This document shows, piece by piece, positions 14,626-17,008 of a stretch of 17,008 nucleotides of DNA. The DNA lies in contig JBPCOJ010000064.1 in assembly GCA_051000345.1 (NCBI GenBank), positions 1 through 17,008 on the forward strand, written 5' to 3'. Below the pieces are notes generated by a model that was given only the letters and a program-made list of their open reading frames with translations, was not told the origin of the DNA and searched no databases. Position 1 is the stretch's first letter; each line of letters starts with the position of its first letter. This DNA comes from JBHENC01 sp051000345. Its GTDB lineage: Bacteria > Acidobacteriota > Blastocatellia > Pyrinomonadales > Pyrinomonadaceae. Made by a program: the position numbers and the translations under genes.

Positions 14626-16716
14626 ATGACTAAAAATACTTTTCCCTGCCGCACCGTAAACCACAATGTGGCACGCGTATTCGCCGCCGCGTTCGCGCTT
14701 TTTTGCGTCCTTTTTGCTGCTGCCGGTAATTTATCGGCGCAGCAGAAACAGGCGGTTGCGGGACGCGCCCGCTACGATGTCACGAACTATCGCATCGAAG
14801 CGCAGTTGCAGCCCGCAGAGCATTTTCTGCGCGCAATAGGCGACGTGACTCTAACGCCGCAGGACGCGACGCGCTCAATCGTGTTTGAACTAAACGGCTC
14901 GCTTAAAGTCGATGGCATTGAGCGCAACGGCAAGCAGTTGACGAATTTTGTGCAGGACGCGGCGGGCGCGGACGCGACTTTGGGGCCGAACGTGCGCGTT
15001 GACTTGGGCGAAGTCGTTCCGGCAAATCAGCCCATCACGTTGCGTTTTCGCTGGAGCGGCGCGCTTGTTTCCGCAGAAGGCGGCCCGCTTGCGACGAAGC
15101 GTTTGGCTTATGTCGGTACGGAAGGTTCGTATCTGATGTATGCCGCGCGCTGGTTTCCGTTTCATGATTACGCGGCGGATCGCGCGACTTCCGACATCAC
15201 CATCATCGCGCCTTCGGGAACCGTCGTCGCAGGATCGAGCGATCAACCCGCATCCGTGCAGCAGGGCAGCGGCGGTACTGTTCGTTATCGCTTTGTGACG
15301 CGCCAGCCCGCGCTCGTCGGCAACATCGCGGCAGGCAATTACATTGTCAAAAGCTTGCGCATCGGCGGCTATGAAATGCAGTTTTATCTCAAGCCGGGCA
15401 GCGAGAATTTAACGAATCGTTACGGCGAAATCGTCGGCAACGCGCTTCAGGCTTACACGCAAAATTACGGCGCGCCCGCCTTCGGTTCGCGCTACGTCAT
15501 CGCGCAAATCGACGATGAAAGCCTTGACGCTTATGCCGGGACGGGCATGGAATTTCTCGCCGCGAAATTGTTTGACCAATCGCGCGCCGTGCCGCAGGAA
15601 CGCCTGCAGCGCGAAGTCGCATATCAATGGTGGGGGCAAACCGTCGGCCTCAAATCCTTTGACGATGCGTGGCTTTCTTTGGGACTTGCGGAGTGGAGCG
15701 CGTTCGCCTTGCGCGAAGCGACGCTTACCGGCAGCGCGCTCGACGGAGCACAACGCGAAGAATTAGAGCGCGCCTTGAGCTTCGAGCAAACGGCTTCGAT
15801 TGCACGCGCGCCCGGAGCGCTCGACGATCAGTCTGCCGCATTTCAATCCATTGTTTTTTACAAAGGCGCAATGGTCTTTCGTATACTGCGCGATGCTATC
15901 GGCAAGGAAAAGTTCAATACATTGTTGCGCACCTTTCTCGAACAATATCGCGGCAAGAATGCTTCGATTGATAATTTCGAGCGATTGAGTTCACAGGTTG
16001 CGGGCGAAAGTCTCCGATACTTTTTCGCGCAGTGGGTCGAAGGCACGGGCGTCCCGGAATTCACCACCGACTACCAGATTATACGCACGCGCGCGGGCAA
16101 GTTTCACGCGCGCGGAACGATCAAACAAAACTATGAAACACTGCGCTTGCCCGTCGAAGTAATGCTGCGCGCAGAGGGCGACGCGAACAATCAAACAACC
16201 GTCGTGAGGCTCGAAGGCAAAAGCGAGGACTTCGATTTTGAAACCAACGGACAGCCGCTCGAAGTCATCGTTGACCCGAACAATAAACTACTGCATCTCT
16301 CGGACGATCTGCGCGTCTCGATTGCGGCGCGGCGCGGCATAGATTTTTTCCGCGAAGGGCAGTACAGCGAAGCGCAGCAGCAATTTGAAGCCGCGCTCAA
16401 GCTCGACAAATCGAATTCGTGGGTTTACTACAACCTCGGCTTGCTTTATCTGGAACAAAGGAATTATCAACTCGCGCTCGACAATTTTCAGGCCGCGCTC
16501 GACGGCAACCTCAAGCCCGCGTGGATAGACGCATGGGCGCGCATCAAACGCGGCAACGCCTACGACGCCAAAGGTGATCGCACACGCGCCGTCGCCGAAT
16601 ACAACAAGGCCGTCCAAAGCGGCATCTCTTATGACAACGCGCAGGCGACCGCCAAGCAATTTCTCGCGACGCCCTACGATCCGAAAGCGACGCAGGCACA
16701 ACAGGGCAGTCAATAA
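14626..16716 (+). CDS. Secreted M1-peptidase-like protein lacking the zinc site, with C-terminal TPRs
   Basis: A 696-residue exported protein. The signal peptide is residues 1-38, ending 'NLSA' before Gln39. Residues 45-215 match the N-terminal beta domain of M1 aminopeptidases ('YRIEAQLQPAEHFLRAIGDV', 'ARWFPFHDYAADRATSDITI'). The catalytic-domain fold is recognisable, but its key residues are replaced. The HELAHQWWG segment reads REVAYQWWG (329-337), so both zinc His are R329 and Y333, and only Glu330 remains. The third ligand in 'WLNEGFAEY' reads WLSLGLAEW, so Glu is L352, exactly 19 residues after Y333 as in M1 enzymes. The GxMEN substrate motif reads 'GTGMEF' (305-310). 'VFYKGAMVFRILRDAIG' further on is typical M1. 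Residues 567 to about 675 hold about three TPRs. It is therefore probably a non-catalytic binding protein. A terminator follows, and the next gene is convergent. Confidence 0.85.
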   Translation: MTKNTFPCRTVNHNVARVFAAAFALFCVLFAAAGNLSAQQKQAVAGRARYDVTNYRIEAQLQPAEHFLRAIGDVTLTPQDATRSIVFELNGSLKVDGIERNGKQLTNFVQDAAGADATLGPNVRVDLGEVVPANQPITLRFRWSGALVSAEGGPLATKRLAYVGTEGSYLMYAARWFPFHDYAADRATSDITIIAPSGTVVAGSSDQPASVQQGSGGTVRYRFVTRQPALVGNIAAGNYIVKSLRIGGYEMQFYLKPGSENLTNRYGEIVGNALQAYTQNYGAPAFGSRYVIAQIDDESLDAYAGTGMEFLAAKLFDQSRAVPQERLQREVAYQWWGQTVGLKSFDDAWLSLGLAEWSAFALREATLTGSALDGAQREELERALSFEQTASIARAPGALDDQSAAFQSIVFYKGAMVFRILRDAIGKEKFNTLLRTFLEQYRGKNASIDNFERLSSQVAGESLRYFFAQWVEGTGVPEFTTDYQIIRTRAGKFHARGTIKQNYETLRLPVEVMLRAEGDANNQTTVVRLEGKSEDFDFETNGQPLEVIVDPNNKLLHLSDDLRVSIAARRGIDFFREGQYSEAQQQFEAALKLDKSNSWVYYNLGLLYLEQRNYQLALDNFQAALDGNLKPAWIDAWARIKRGNAYDAKGDRTRAVAEYNKAVQSGISYDNAQATAKQFLATPYDPKATQAQQGSQ

Positions 16717-16754
16717 CGGCAGGCTCTAACAACTCAGTCGAACGCTAAAACGAT

Positions 16755-16785
16755 AAAAGGCGCAGCCGGATTAGCTGCGCCTTTT
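16755..16785. terminator. Bidirectional rho-independent terminator
   Basis: A perfect 12-bp stem (16755-16766 with 16774-16785) surrounds a 7-base loop. The arms begin AAAA and end TTTT, so both strands give a GC-rich hairpin followed by a short U-run. It lies between the converging M1-like gene (ends 16716) and lpxI (ends 16809), and can serve both. Confidence 0.9.
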
Positions 16786-16808
16786 GCGTTGCACCTTCGG
16801 TTTTGAAA

Positions 16809-17008
16809 TTAAGCGTGCGGCACGGCGACGACTGTGATGCGGTGCTTCTCCGCGAGCCGTAACATTTCGTCGCGGTCAAACATCAATGTCTTGCCCGCTG
16901 TGATGCAGAGGCACGTCGCTCCCGCTTCGATCATGCTGTCTATCGTCGGCACGCCCACCACCGGCACATCAAAGCGCATATCCTGATTCGGCTTGGCAAC
17001 CTTAACGA
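16809..17008 (-). CDS. lpxI: UDP-2,3-diacylglucosamine pyrophosphatase LpxI, C-terminal part
   Basis: The last 66 codons of a minus-strand gene that continues beyond the right edge; its stop is at 16811-16809. The visible segment reads 'VKVAKPNQDMRFDVPVVG', then 'MIEAGATCLCI', then 'AGKTLMFDRDEMLRLAEKH'. This is the conserved C-terminal domain of LpxI (formerly DUF1009). LpxI hydrolyses UDP-2,3-diacylglucosamine to lipid X and UMP, the fourth step of lipid A synthesis, at the cytoplasmic side of the inner membrane, in bacteria that lack LpxH. Its presence implies an outer membrane with lipid A. The N-terminal part and the gene's own neighbours are outside the window. Confidence 0.85.
   Translation of the reverse strand, partial: VKVAKPNQDMRFDVPVVGVPTIDSMIEAGATCLCITAGKTLMFDRDEMLRLAEKHRITVVAVPHA

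Overview
The window looks like chromosomal DNA from a Gram-negative bacterium, most likely an acidobacterium of the Blastocatellia/Pyrinomonadaceae type. This placement is an inference. It rests on a lipid A gene (lpxI) at the right edge, moderately high GC with many gcgc-rich codons, several secreted TPR and peptidase-like proteins whose signal peptides all end in Ala followed by Gln, and heptad 'GAGTCAG'-like intergenic repeats. No rRNA, tRNA or CRISPR array was seen.

Left edge (1-about 1000): an AT-richer graveyard of mobile and defence genes. It holds the tail of an unidentified gene (possibly a transposase), the first 17 or so codons of a PIN-domain toxin cut off at a possible insertion-sequence end, its intact VapB-like antitoxin, and a frameshifted CfrBI-like restriction endonuclease remnant. 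A promoter-bearing gap of about 340 bp separates this from the core genes.

Centre (1314-10245): a 1272-residue flavoprotein joins a GltD/NfnB-like module with eight cysteines to a PyrK/NfnA-like ferredoxin-reductase module, behind a helical N-terminal domain. It is followed by a secreted M28 zinc aminopeptidase. Convergent to these lies a minus-strand pair: rsmI (16S rRNA C1402 2'-O-methyltransferase) and a membrane protein with about 20 to 22 membrane segments. The converging ends are separated by an inverted heptad repeat.

Right half (10279-17008): a small secreted Arg/Asp/Asn-rich protein with a strong hairpin downstream, an unrecognised 177-residue protein, a secreted 772-residue TPR protein, and an M1-peptidase-fold protein fused to C-terminal TPRs that has lost all three zinc ligands. 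A bidirectional terminator separates the last gene from the C-terminal end of lpxI.

The genes do not form one obvious pathway. The best candidates for something under-described are the single-chain Nfn-like flavoprotein and the apparently non-catalytic M1-TPR protein.
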